Shown one piece after another: positions 24,682 through 32,787 of a stretch of DNA of 64,000 nt. The DNA comes from Streptomyces roseus (lineage in GTDB: Bacteria; Actinomycetota; Actinomycetes; Streptomycetales; Streptomycetaceae). The stretch lies in assembly GCF_001044425.1 (NCBI RefSeq), contig NZ_LFML01000032.1:1-64000 (forward strand). Reading direction: 5' to 3'. Positions within the stretch are counted from its first letter, which is position 1. Each line of letters begins with the position of its first letter. A program made the position numbers and the translations under genes. Under the pieces are notes generated by a model. That model searched no databases. It had not been told where the DNA came from and saw nothing but the letters and a program-made list of their open reading frames with translations.

Positions 24682-25500
24682 ATGGTGGCTCCACCGGACA
24701 ACGCCCCACCGGACAATGACGTCCTTTGGGCACGGTCCGTTCACTACTCCCACGGGGGGTCCCCCCGAACCAAGTCCGGCGCGGGTTCGCCCGGCCTGAG
24801 CGGGGTCTCGGTGGGCGTCCGCCAGGGCGAGATCCTGGCCGTGACCGGACCGCGCGGCAGCGGTAAGACCACCCTGCTGCGCTGCCTGTCCGGACATCTG
24901 GTCCCCGAGCAGGGCGAGATCTGGTTCAACAGCTTGCCCGTCCACACCATGGGCGCCACGGCCCGCGAGCGGCTGCGCCGCGACCGGTTCGGCTGGATCG
25001 GCCCCGATCCCCTGCTGCTGCCCGAGCTCAAGGTGTGGGAGAACGCGGCCCTGCCGCTGCTGGTGTCCGGCGCCTCCCACCGCGCCGCCAAGACCGCCGC
25101 CTGCGCATGGCTGGACCGGCTCGACATCGGCGCCTTCGCCCGCAAGCGCCCCGGCTCCCTGACCCGCGCCGAGTCCCAGCGGGTCGCCCTCGCCCGCGCC
25201 CTGGTCAAGGAACCCTCGGTCGTCTTCGCCGACGAGCCCACCGCCCCGCTGCACCGCGCCGAGCGCGCCCTGCTGCTCCGTACGCTCACCACCGCGGCCC
25301 GCTCGCACGGGATCACCGTGCTGCTGGCCACCCACGACGAGGAGAGCGCGGCCGTGGCCGACCGCAGCGTCGAACTCCTCGACGGCCGCCTCGCCGCCCA
25401 CGCCGGCAGCGGAGCCGGCGGCCCGGGCGACGCGGACGACGGCGGCGGTCCTTCCGACGAGACCCCGGAGGGCCAGACCGCGTGCTCGCTCTCCGCCTAG
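24682..25500 (+). CDS. ABC transporter ATP-binding protein with degenerate signature motif
   Basis: A 272-residue ABC ATPase of the LolD/MacB-like size class. Walker A is GPRGSGKTT and Walker B VVFADEPT; the H-loop histidine is in LLATHDEES. The signature is LTRAESQRVALARAL instead of LSGGQ, and the D-loop reads APLHRA instead of SALD, so ATP turnover may be slow or need an unusual partner. The last 40 residues are an acidic Gly/Ser tail. ATG 24682 has GGAGG eight bases upstream. The next gene, overlapping by 19 bases, encodes a membrane protein, so they form a pair. No substrate-binding protein is nearby; export or a mechanotransmission role is possible. Confidence 0.85.
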   Translation: MVAPPDNAPPDNDVLWARSVHYSHGGSPRTKSGAGSPGLSGVSVGVRQGEILAVTGPRGSGKTTLLRCLSGHLVPEQGEIWFNSLPVHTMGATARERLRRDRFGWIGPDPLLLPELKVWENAALPLLVSGASHRAAKTAACAWLDRLDIGAFARKRPGSLTRAESQRVALARALVKEPSVVFADEPTAPLHRAERALLLRTLTTAARSHGITVLLATHDEESAAVADRSVELLDGRLAAHAGSGAGGPGDADDGGGPSDETPEGQTACSLSA

Positions 25501-26555
25501 CCCGCGGGTCCCGCCCGCTCGTCCAGCTGCGTCGGCTGCTGGTAGCCGCCGCCTGCGCCGGCACCGGATTCCTCCTGCTGTACGTGCTCGCGGAAGCCAC
25601 CGCCCGGCCTGCCGGATCGTTCCCGCGCCTGCTGTGGGCCATGGTCCCGCTCGCCGTCACCGTGCAGTTCGCGGTCGCCGTCGCCCGGACCGACCCCGCG
25701 ACCCGGCCCCGCGAGGGGCTGGACGCCGTCGGGCTGGGCCCCGTACGGCTCACCCTCGTCGCGACGGTCTCCACCGCCATCGCGTGCACCCTGGGCAGCG
25801 CCCTGGCCCTGGCCGCCTTCCTGCACCTGCGGGGCGAACTCACCGGCCTGCCCCTCGACGGAGCCGCGGCCGCACTGCTGCACGCCGACCGGCCGCTGCC
25901 CGTGGCGGCCGCCCTCACCCTGCTGGCCCTGATCCCGCTGAGCGCCTCCGCCGCCACCGCCCTCGCCCTGCGCCCGCACCCGCCGCTGGCCCCGCAGACC
26001 GCCCTGCCCTGGGGCATCGCCCTCACCGCCTGCGGACTGGCGGCCCTGGCGTACGCGGGCCCCGGCGGTGCCGGGACACCGGCCGGCTGGGCCCTCACCG
26101 CCGTAGGCCTCTCCCTCGCGGGCCCCGGACTGGCCTACGCCTGCGGAGCCCTGGTCCAGGCGGTCCGCCCGGGCGCCATGCGACTGCTGGCCGGGCGCAC
26201 CCTCCAGGAGGAGGCGCCCCGGCTGGGCCGCCCCCTCGGAGTCCTGTGCGCGATCGGCGCGGGCGCCCTCACCACCGCCGCCCTGCCCGCACGCGTCGGC
26301 CTCGGCGTCCCGCTGGGCCCGCTGACCGGCCCGGCCTGCGCCCTTGTCATCCTGTGCGCGGCCGCGACCCTGCTCACCCGCGCCGTCGAGGTCCGTCAGG
26401 ACCGCTCGGCCACCCGGACGGCACTGCGCGACATGGGCACCCCGGGCGGGGTCCTGCGCAGGGCCGCGACCCTGCGCGCGACCGCGCTGGTGGCCTTCTG
26501 CGGACCCGTCGTGTGGGGTGTGGCACAGCTGACGTCGCTGGCATTGACCCGCTGA
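25482..26555 (+). CDS. Multi-spanning membrane protein, probable ABC permease partner
   Basis: A 357-residue hydrophobic protein with about eight predicted helices. It starts at GTG 25482, inside the end of the ATPase gene, in another frame, with GGAG 11 bases upstream. Sequence features are a basic N-terminus (RLARGSRPLVQLRR), an FtsX-like hydrophobic organisation, and two charged cytoplasmic loops (RTDPATRPREGLDAVG and RQDRSATRTALRDMG). The second resembles the loop before the last helices in FtsX/MacB permeases. No periplasmic domain is visible. The tight overlap with the ATPase indicates one complex. The substrate is unknown and I find no close named family. Confidence 0.75.
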   Translation: MLALRLARGSRPLVQLRRLLVAAACAGTGFLLLYVLAEATARPAGSFPRLLWAMVPLAVTVQFAVAVARTDPATRPREGLDAVGLGPVRLTLVATVSTAIACTLGSALALAAFLHLRGELTGLPLDGAAAALLHADRPLPVAAALTLLALIPLSASAATALALRPHPPLAPQTALPWGIALTACGLAALAYAGPGGAGTPAGWALTAVGLSLAGPGLAYACGALVQAVRPGAMRLLAGRTLQEEAPRLGRPLGVLCAIGAGALTTAALPARVGLGVPLGPLTGPACALVILCAAATLLTRAVEVRQDRSATRTALRDMGTPGGVLRRAATLRATALVAFCGPVVWGVAQLTSLALTR

Positions 26556-26581
26556 CCCGGGCAGCCCTTAGGGTGGGCCGA

Positions 26582-27697
26582 ATGGTCAACCGATGCAGCG
26601 ACACCGAGATCGAGACGCTCGCCGAATTCGACCGGGTCGCGGCCCGCGGCTCGCTCAGCGGCTACCGGGTCCAGTCGGTCAACCTGCTGGAGCGCACGTT
26701 CGCCCTGCTCTCCAGCGACACCTCCGCGGCCGTCTTCCTCGGCTGCCCGATGGAGCCCGACGCCTCGGCGAAGGTGCGCGCGGACGGCGCGCTCGTCTTC
26801 CCGCCCGTCCCGGACCTCCCGTTCAACCCGTACCGCGGCCTCCTGTACAGCGCCGACGAGCTGTTCACGGGGCTGCCCGGCGGTTACGAGACCACTCCGG
26901 ACGCCCAGTCGTACGCCTGGTTCCAGGAGACCAAGGCAGACGGCGACGTCTTCTCCTCGATGCTGCGGTCCATCCACGACGACGCGATCTCCGACGCCCT
27001 CGACGAACACCTCGCCGGCGCCCGGGTGGTGGGCGTCATGGGCGGCCACGCGATGTCCCGCGGCGGCCTCGACTACCGGGGCGCGGCCGAACTCGGCCGC
27101 GAGCTCGCCCGGTCCGGGCTGACGGTGGCCACCGGCGGCGGCCCGGGGGCGATGGAAGCGGCGAACCTCGGCGCCTACCTGGCGAGCGCCCCCGACGAGG
27201 CCCTGCCGGAGGCCCTGGAGATCCTGGCCAAGGCCCCCTCCTTCACCCCCTCGGTCTCCGACTGGGCGCGGGCGGCGTTCGCCGTGCGCGAGCGCTGGCC
27301 GGACGGCGCCGACTCGGTGGGCATCCCCACCTGGTTCTACGGGCACGAGCCGCCGAACGCCTTCGCCGGCCACATCGCCAAGTACTTCGCGAACGCCACC
27401 CGCGAGGACGGACTGCTGGCCCGTTCCAACGCGGGCGTGGTCTTCCTGCCCGGTGCCGCCGGCACCCTCCAGGAGATATTCGACAACGCGACGCCGAACT
27501 ACTACGAGTCGCGGGGCGAGCCGACCCCGATGGTGCTGGTCGACCGTACGCACTGGACCGAGCACCTGCCGGCGTGGCCGCTGCTCAAGGCCCTGGCACG
27601 CGGCCGCGCGATGGAATCGCGGATCGCGCTCGTCGACTCGGTCGACGAAGCCCCCGCCGCGCTCGCGGCGATGACGGCCGCCGCCCGGACGAAGTGA
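26582..27697 (+). CDS. LOG-family (Rossmann-like) protein
   Basis: A 371-residue protein. The central half (about 150-330) is a LOG/TIGR00730-type Rossmann fold: VVGVMGGHAMSRGG, VATGGGPGAMEAAN and LPGAAGTLQEIFD. Known LOG enzymes are cytokinin-nucleotide phosphoribohydrolases with PGGxGTxxE; here the second Gly is Ala (PGAAGTLQE) while the glutamate is kept. The first 140 residues are an extra domain not found in plant LOG proteins. ATG 26582 was chosen because the conserved sequence begins there; a longer open frame back to 25634 is only a shadow of the membrane gene. It lies 26 bases after that gene. The substrate is unknown. Confidence 0.8.
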   Translation: MVNRCSDTEIETLAEFDRVAARGSLSGYRVQSVNLLERTFALLSSDTSAAVFLGCPMEPDASAKVRADGALVFPPVPDLPFNPYRGLLYSADELFTGLPGGYETTPDAQSYAWFQETKADGDVFSSMLRSIHDDAISDALDEHLAGARVVGVMGGHAMSRGGLDYRGAAELGRELARSGLTVATGGGPGAMEAANLGAYLASAPDEALPEALEILAKAPSFTPSVSDWARAAFAVRERWPDGADSVGIPTWFYGHEPPNAFAGHIAKYFANATREDGLLARSNAGVVFLPGAAGTLQEIFDNATPNYYESRGEPTPMVLVDRTHWTEHLPAWPLLKALARGRAMESRIALVDSVDEAPAALAAMTAAARTK

Positions 27698-27791
27698 ACC
27701 ATCTGCCGACGGGAGGCAACTTCCCGGGCCGATCACACGTCTGCCATAGGTAATCAACACGCAAAACCGCCAGACGTGAACGGAGCCCTCG

Positions 27792-28694
27792 GTGCTCATA
27801 GGCCTGCTGACCGCGATCGCGGCGTCCATCTGCTACGGCACGGGGTCCGTCCTGCAAGCCGTGGGCTCCCGCAGGGCGGCCCGGATGTCCCCGGCCGCCG
27901 CGGGGGTGACCGCGCACGGCGGCCCGAACCTCTCGTCCACCGCGAAGGCCGCGATGACGTGGGAGTTCATCGTCGGCACCATCCTGGACTTCGTGGGCTT
28001 CGGGCTGGGCGCGCTGGCCGCCCGGCTGCTGCCGCTGTTCCTCTCGCAGACCGTCATCAGCGCCAACCTGGTGATCACGGCCGTGCTCAGCGTGAAGATG
28101 CTGGGCATCCGGCTGACCCGCAAGGAATGGACCTCCATCGGCGTCGTCTGCGCGGCGCTGGTCCTGCTGGCGACGGCGGCGGGCCACGAGGGCGGCCACC
28201 ACGCGCCGATGTCCACGCACTGGTGGCTGTTCGCGGTGACCCTGCTGATCATCGCGGGCGGGACGGTGGCCGTGCGCCTCCTCGGCTCCCGGGCGGCGAT
28301 CCTGGCGGGCCTGCTGTCAGGCCTCGCCTTCGGCGCGCTGGGTGTCGGCGTCCGGATCCTCGACGGCATCGACCCCTTCGACCTGGGCACGCTGCTCGCC
28401 GACCCGGCCCTCTACGCGATCGTGCTGGCCGGCGTCGGCGGCATGTACCTGCACACGGTCGCCCTCCAGATCGGCTCGGTGAACGGCGCGACGGCCGCGC
28501 TGGTGGTCGGCGAGACCGTCCTGCCGGGCGCCATCGGCGTCCTGTGGCTGGGCGACGCCTCCCGTCCGGGCCTGGCCTGGCTGGCGGTCCTCGGCTTCGT
28601 CCTGGCCGTCACGGGCGCGGTGGCCGTCGCCTGGTACGGCAACCACGAGGGCGCCACGACCCCGGCGCAGGAACCCGCCCCCGCCGGCGTCTGA
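27792..28694 (+). CDS. DMT-like integral membrane protein (EamA-type)
   Basis: A 300-residue protein with nine or ten predicted helices, starting at GTG 27792 with GGAG six bases upstream. It begins LIGLLTAIAASICYGTGSVLQAVGSR and has the pattern of two EamA-like halves (VISANLVITAVLSVKM in the first, VNGATAALVVGETVLPGAIGVLWLGD in the second). A His-rich loop GHEGGHHAPMSTHWW lies in the middle, which could bind a metal. The family exports or imports small metabolites. An 8-bp inverted repeat, CACGTCTG (27736-27743) and CAGACGTG (27771-27778), precedes it. The substrate is unknown. Confidence 0.78.
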   Translation: MLIGLLTAIAASICYGTGSVLQAVGSRRAARMSPAAAGVTAHGGPNLSSTAKAAMTWEFIVGTILDFVGFGLGALAARLLPLFLSQTVISANLVITAVLSVKMLGIRLTRKEWTSIGVVCAALVLLATAAGHEGGHHAPMSTHWWLFAVTLLIIAGGTVAVRLLGSRAAILAGLLSGLAFGALGVGVRILDGIDPFDLGTLLADPALYAIVLAGVGGMYLHTVALQIGSVNGATAALVVGETVLPGAIGVLWLGDASRPGLAWLAVLGFVLAVTGAVAVAWYGNHEGATTPAQEPAPAGV

Positions 28695-28745
28695 GGACCG
28701 GGCCGGGCCGGGGGCCGGGACGGGGGCGGAGGGCCGGGCCGGCGG

Positions 28746-29780
28746 CTACGCCGCCGGAAGCACGACCACCTCGGCCGGGGAGAAGGCCACGGCGACCCGC
28801 TCCCCCACCCCGGGCGCCCCGGCCAGCCCGCACTCCGCCTCCAGCTCCGGCCCGGCCTCCGGCCGCAACCGCAGCGCGACGTGCGTCCCGCGGAACGTTC
28901 GCGACAGCACCTCGCAGCGCAGCCCCGCGGCCGACGGCACCACTCCGGCCGGACGGATCAGCAGGCTCTGCTCCCCCTCCGGCGACCCGGCCGGCACCTG
29001 CACCTTTCCCCAGGCCGTCACCGCGGCCCCGCCCGCCACCACCGCCGGGATGACGTTCTCGAAGCCGAGGAAGCGCGCCACGAACTCCGAGGCCGGCCGC
29101 TGCCACACCTCCAGCGGGGTCCCGGCCTGCGCGATCCGCCCTTCCCGCATCACCACCACCCGGTCGGCCAGTGCGAAGGCCTCCCCCTGGTCGTGGGTGA
29201 CGGCCAGCACCGTGGTCCCGAGCCGGGAGAACAGCTCCCGCAGCTCCACCACCAGCCGCTCGCGCAGCCCGCGGTCCAGCTGCCCCAGCGGCTCGTCCAG
29301 CATCAACAGCCTCGGCGACGGCGCCAGCGCCCGCGCCAGGGCGACCCGCTGCTGCTCACCGCCCGACAGCGAAGCCACCGGGCGGCCCTGGGCCCCCGGG
29401 AGCCCGACCAGCTCCAGCAACTCCGCGACCCGGGACGCGTACGCCGCGCGCGCGGGCCCCTGGGCCGAGCCGCGCATGCGCAGCCCGAACGCGACATTGC
29501 CGCCCACGTCCCGGTGCGGGAACAGCTGGTGGTCCTGGAACATGAGGCCGACCCCGCGCCGGTGCACCGGCACCCGCGCCTGGTCCGCCCCGCCCAGCAG
29601 GACCCGCCCCGCCGAGACCGGCTGGAGCCCGGCCACCACCCGCAGCAGCGTGGACTTGCCGCTGCCGCTGGGCCCGAGCACGCACACGATCTCCTGCTCG
29701 GCGACCTCCAGGTCGACCGCGTCGACGACGGCACGCTCACCGAAGCGCACCGACACCCCGGCCAGTTCGAGCAACGTCAT
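28746..29780 (-). CDS. thiQ: Thiamine ABC transporter ATP-binding protein
   Basis: A 344-residue import ATPase. Motifs are GPSGSGKSTL (Walker A), LMFQDHQLFPH (Q-loop), LSGGEQQRVALARAL (signature), LLMLDEPLGQLD (Walker B) and AVTHDQGEA (H-loop). A C-terminal domain of about 100 residues follows (TOBE-like), longer than in E. coli ThiQ. Its ATG at 29780 shares one base with the permease stop codon. Family membership alone would allow iron or spermidine, but the TPP riboswitch upstream of the operon assigns it to thiamine. Confidence 0.9.
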   Translation of the reverse strand: MTLLELAGVSVRFGERAVVDAVDLEVAEQEIVCVLGPSGSGKSTLLRVVAGLQPVSAGRVLLGGADQARVPVHRRGVGLMFQDHQLFPHRDVGGNVAFGLRMRGSAQGPARAAYASRVAELLELVGLPGAQGRPVASLSGGEQQRVALARALAPSPRLLMLDEPLGQLDRGLRERLVVELRELFSRLGTTVLAVTHDQGEAFALADRVVVMREGRIAQAGTPLEVWQRPASEFVARFLGFENVIPAVVAGGAAVTAWGKVQVPAGSPEGEQSLLIRPAGVVPSAAGLRCEVLSRTFRGTHVALRLRPEAGPELEAECGLAGAPGVGERVAVAFSPAEVVVLPAA

Positions 29781-31462
29781 CAGAACTCTCCCGAGGTCTT
29801 GTCCGGGCGCAGCCGCTCCAGCACCAGCAGGGACACCGCGCACACCAGCATCAAAATCGTGCTCAGGGCCATGGCCTGCCCGTAGTTCAGCTCACCGGCC
29901 CGCCCCAGCAGCCGCGCCACGGCCACCGGCAGCGTCGGACGGTCGGGCCGCGCGATGAAGACCGTCGCCCCGAACTCCCCCAGCGAGACGGCGAAGGCGA
30001 AACCGGCCGCGATCAGCAGCGCCCGCCGCACCAGCGGCAGGTCCACCTCCCGCCAGGCCCGCAGCGGGGAGGCCCCGAGCACGGCGGCGGCCTCGCGCAG
30101 CCGCCCGTCCACGGCGCGCAGGACCGGCAGCATGGTCCGTACGACGAAGGGCACCCCCACCAGCGCCTGCGCGAGCGGCACCAGGATCCACGAGGTGCGC
30201 AGGTCCAGCGGGGGCTCGTCCAGGGTGATCAGGAACCCGAAGCCCACGGTCACGGCCGACACCCCCAGCGGAAGCATCAGCAGCGCGTCGAACCCGCGCA
30301 CGAACCGGCCCCCGCGCCGGGTCAGCGCCGCCGCCGCGAGCCCGCCGATCACCAGGGCGATGGCGGTGGCGGCGAGCGCGTACTGGAGGGAGTTCCAGAT
30401 GGCTTCCAGCGGGGGCACCAGAAACGTTCCGCCACCCGCGCCCGCGTCCTGGAGCGCCCGGTAGAACCCGAACCCGTACCCGCCGGGCGCATCGAGGGAG
30501 CGCTCCACCAGCACCGCCAGCGGGGCCACGATCAGCAGCGCCACCGTCAGCAGCACCCCGCCCAGCAGGGCGCGCTGCCCCGGCCCGCGGACCCGGTGCG
30601 CGGTCCGCGCCGGATCGACGAGCCGCAGGGCGGTCTCCCGCCGGCGCACCGTCCAGGCGTGGACACCGAGGATCAGGCCGACCGCCGCGAACTGGACCAT
30701 CGTGAGGACGGCGGCCGTGGGCAGGTCGAGCAGCTGCGCGGTCTGCCGGTAGACCTCCACCTCCAAGGTGGCGTACGAGGGGCCGCCGAGGATCTGCACG
30801 ACGCCGAAGGAGGTGAACGTGAACAGGAACACCATCAGCGAGGCCGCGGCCACCGCGGGTCCGAGCGCGGGCAGCGTCACCCGCCGCCAGGCGGCGAACC
30901 GCCCGGCGCCGAGCACCCGGGCGGCCTCCTCCTGGCGCGGGTCCAGCTGCGCCCAGAGCCCGCCGACCGTCCGTACGACGACGGCGTAGTTGAAGAAGAC
31001 GTGCGCGAGCAGGATCGCCCACACGGTGGTGTCCAGCCGCACCCCCCACAGCTCGTCCAGCAGCCCGCCCCGCCCGACCAGCGCCAGGAAGGCGGTGCCG
31101 ACGACCACCGTCGGCAGGACGAACGGGACCGTGACCACCGCCCGCAGCAGCTGTTTGCCGCGGAACTCGAAGCGCGCGAAGACGTACGCGCCGGGGAGTG
31201 CGATCAGGAGCGTGAGCGCCGTGGACGCGAGCGCCTGCCAGGTGGTGAACCAGAGCACGCCGGCGATGTCCGGCCGGCCCAGCACCTCGCCGATCCGGCC
31301 GAACTGCCAGCCCTCGCCGGTTTTGATCCCGCGACCGACGATCGCGGCGACCGGATACGCGAAGAAGAGCCCGAAGAAGGCGAGCGGTACGGCCATCAGC
31401 AGGAGCCGGACGGCCGTACCGCGCGCGCTCTCGCGTCCTACTTCACGACGAGCGAGGACCAT
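29780..31462 (-). CDS. thiP: Thiamine ABC transporter permease, fused two-domain type
   Basis: A 560-residue permease with two tandem six-helix units, so one chain makes the whole pore, as in ThiP and FbpB. Each half has an EAA loop: EEAARVLGAGRFAAWRRVTLP near residue 200 and REAAAVLGASPLRAWREVDLP near 475. ATG 31462 (MVLARREVG) lies inside the last codons of thiB, a 25-base overlap, indicating coupled translation; a GTG at 31474 is also possible. The stop overlaps thiQ. It transports thiamine or a phosphate ester with ThiB and ThiQ. Confidence 0.9.
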   Translation of the reverse strand: MVLARREVGRESARGTAVRLLLMAVPLAFFGLFFAYPVAAIVGRGIKTGEGWQFGRIGEVLGRPDIAGVLWFTTWQALASTALTLLIALPGAYVFARFEFRGKQLLRAVVTVPFVLPTVVVGTAFLALVGRGGLLDELWGVRLDTTVWAILLAHVFFNYAVVVRTVGGLWAQLDPRQEEAARVLGAGRFAAWRRVTLPALGPAVAAASLMVFLFTFTSFGVVQILGGPSYATLEVEVYRQTAQLLDLPTAAVLTMVQFAAVGLILGVHAWTVRRRETALRLVDPARTAHRVRGPGQRALLGGVLLTVALLIVAPLAVLVERSLDAPGGYGFGFYRALQDAGAGGGTFLVPPLEAIWNSLQYALAATAIALVIGGLAAAALTRRGGRFVRGFDALLMLPLGVSAVTVGFGFLITLDEPPLDLRTSWILVPLAQALVGVPFVVRTMLPVLRAVDGRLREAAAVLGASPLRAWREVDLPLVRRALLIAAGFAFAVSLGEFGATVFIARPDRPTLPVAVARLLGRAGELNYGQAMALSTILMLVCAVSLLVLERLRPDKTSGEF

Positions 31463-32535
31463 GCCTTGACCCACTGCTCACGGTTCTTGGCGATGGTCTC
31501 GGGAGCCACGTTCTCGGGCTTCTCGACGACCACGCCGTGCTTCGTGAACAGCTCCGGCAGCTTCGCGTCCTTGACCACCGGGTTCACGAACATCTGGAGC
31601 GGCATGTCCTCCTGGAACTTCTTGCCCACCAGGAAGTCGAGGAGCGCCTTGCCGCCCTCCTCGTTCTTCGCGCCCTTGAGCAGGCCCGCGAACTCGACCT
31701 GGCGGAAGCAGGTGCCGGTGGCCACGCCCGTGGGCGCCTCGGCCGGCTGCGGCTCGCCGTACAGGACCTCGACCGGCGGGCTGGAGGCGTAGGAGACGAC
31801 CAGCGGCCGGTCGCCCTTGGCCTTCTTGCCGCCCGCGGAGCCGGAGAAGCGCTCGTTGTAGGCCTGCTCCCAGCCGTCGACGACCTCGACCCCGTTGGCC
31901 TTGAGCTTGCTCCAGTAGTCCTTCCAGCCTTCCTCGCCGTACTTGCCGACGGAGGCGAGGAGGAAGCCGAGACCCGGCGAGGAGGTCGCCGCGTTCTCGG
32001 TGACCAGCAGGTTCTTGTACTCGGGCTTGACCAGGTCGTCCAGCGTCTGCGGCGGGGCGATCTTCTTGTCCGTGAAGTACGCCTTGTCGTAGTTGACGCA
32101 GATGTCGCCGGAATCGATCGGGGTGACCCGGTGCTCCTTGTCGAGCACGTACTCGGGCTTCACGTCGCCCAGGCCCTTGACCTCGTACGGCGTGAAGATT
32201 CCGTTGTCGAGGGCGCGGGAGAGCAGGGTGTTGTCCACGCCGAAGAACACGTCGCCGCGCGGCGAGCCCTTGGTGAGGATCTCCTGGTTGAGGGCGGCGC
32301 CCGCGTCCCCGGACTTCAGGACCTTGACGGTGTAGCCGCTCTGCTGCTCGAACTCCTTGAGGACCGAGTCGGTCACGTTGAAGGAGTCGTGCGAGACGAG
32401 CGTGACGGTCTTGGACTTCGGCGCGCCACTCGCGCCGGACGCGGACTCGTCCTTCGCGCCGCCGCAGGCGCTGAGCGTGGCGACGCCGAGCGCGGCCGCG
32501 AGCGCCGCGCCCGCGAACTTCCTGGTGGTGCTCAC
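31438..32535 (-). CDS. thiB: Thiamine-binding lipoprotein
   Basis: A 365-residue substrate-binding protein of the ThiB/ferric-binding class. A Sec signal ends in the lipobox LSAC (Cys24). The mature region starts TVTLVSHDSFNVTDSVLKEFEQ, the family's first strand, and contains GDICVNYDKAYF and SSPGLGFLLASVG, typical of ThiB. It starts at GTG 32535 with AGGAGG eight bases upstream. That Shine-Dalgarno sits inside a 7-bp hairpin, and a TPP riboswitch lies further upstream. It captures thiamine outside the cell for ThiP/ThiQ. Confidence 0.92.
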   Translation of the reverse strand: MSTTRKFAGAALAAALGVATLSACGGAKDESASGASGAPKSKTVTLVSHDSFNVTDSVLKEFEQQSGYTVKVLKSGDAGAALNQEILTKGSPRGDVFFGVDNTLLSRALDNGIFTPYEVKGLGDVKPEYVLDKEHRVTPIDSGDICVNYDKAYFTDKKIAPPQTLDDLVKPEYKNLLVTENAATSSPGLGFLLASVGKYGEEGWKDYWSKLKANGVEVVDGWEQAYNERFSGSAGGKKAKGDRPLVVSYASSPPVEVLYGEPQPAEAPTGVATGTCFRQVEFAGLLKGAKNEEGGKALLDFLVGKKFQEDMPLQMFVNPVVKDAKLPELFTKHGVVVEKPENVAPETIAKNREQWVKAWSSLVVK

Positions 32536-32544
32536 TGGTGATTC

Positions 32545-32563
32545 CTCCTGGGATGACCAGGAG
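32545..32563 (-). promoter_or_regulatory. Hairpin sequestering the thiB Shine-Dalgarno
   Basis: On the minus strand CTCCTGG and CCAGGAG form a perfect 7-bp stem with a 5-base loop. The AGGAGG that serves thiB is the 3' arm. This would block ribosome binding when formed and fits translational control by the upstream TPP aptamer, the usual mode in actinobacteria. Confidence 0.8.
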
Positions 32564-32571
32564 AAGACGCG

Positions 32572-32612
32572 GCCCTGCCCGGCGCTCAGTGCGAGCGGTC
32601 GCCGGGCAGGGC
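32572..32612 (-). promoter_or_regulatory. Long GC-rich hairpin between TPP aptamer and thiB
   Basis: GCCCTGCCCGGCG pairs with CGCCGGGCAGGGC: 13 perfect base pairs with a 15-base loop. It lies 17 bases after the aptamer. Without a U-run it could be an intrinsic terminator of the Streptomyces kind or a spacer stem in the expression platform. Confidence 0.7.
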
Positions 32613-32628
32613 GCAACAGCTTGAGTGA

Positions 32629-32722
32629 TGACCGAACTTCCTACCCCGAATGACCGGGGCGAGGTTCAGAGGGTCTGCGGATGATGGTTACCGCACTCTC
32701 AGCGCTGTGGCGCTCCCCTGTC
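32629..32722 (-). promoter_or_regulatory. TPP riboswitch (THI element)
   Basis: Read on the minus strand, the conserved THI-box parts appear in order: CAGGGGAGC, GCTGAGAGTGCGG, GCAGACCCTCTGAACCT, then a CCCCGG...CGGGG stem (P4/P5 side) and GTAGGAAGTTCGGTC. CTGAGAG and ACCCTCTGAACC are the pyrimidine-sensing landmarks, and the terminal TAGGAAG closes the pyrophosphate-sensing arm. It precedes thiB by about 90 bases. Thiamine pyrophosphate binding should shut off the importer. Confidence 0.93.
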
Positions 32723-32787
32723 GGAATATGCAATTGGTTCGGCCACAGGGTACCCCGTGGCCGAATCGGGCCCGCGGAGACCGCAGG

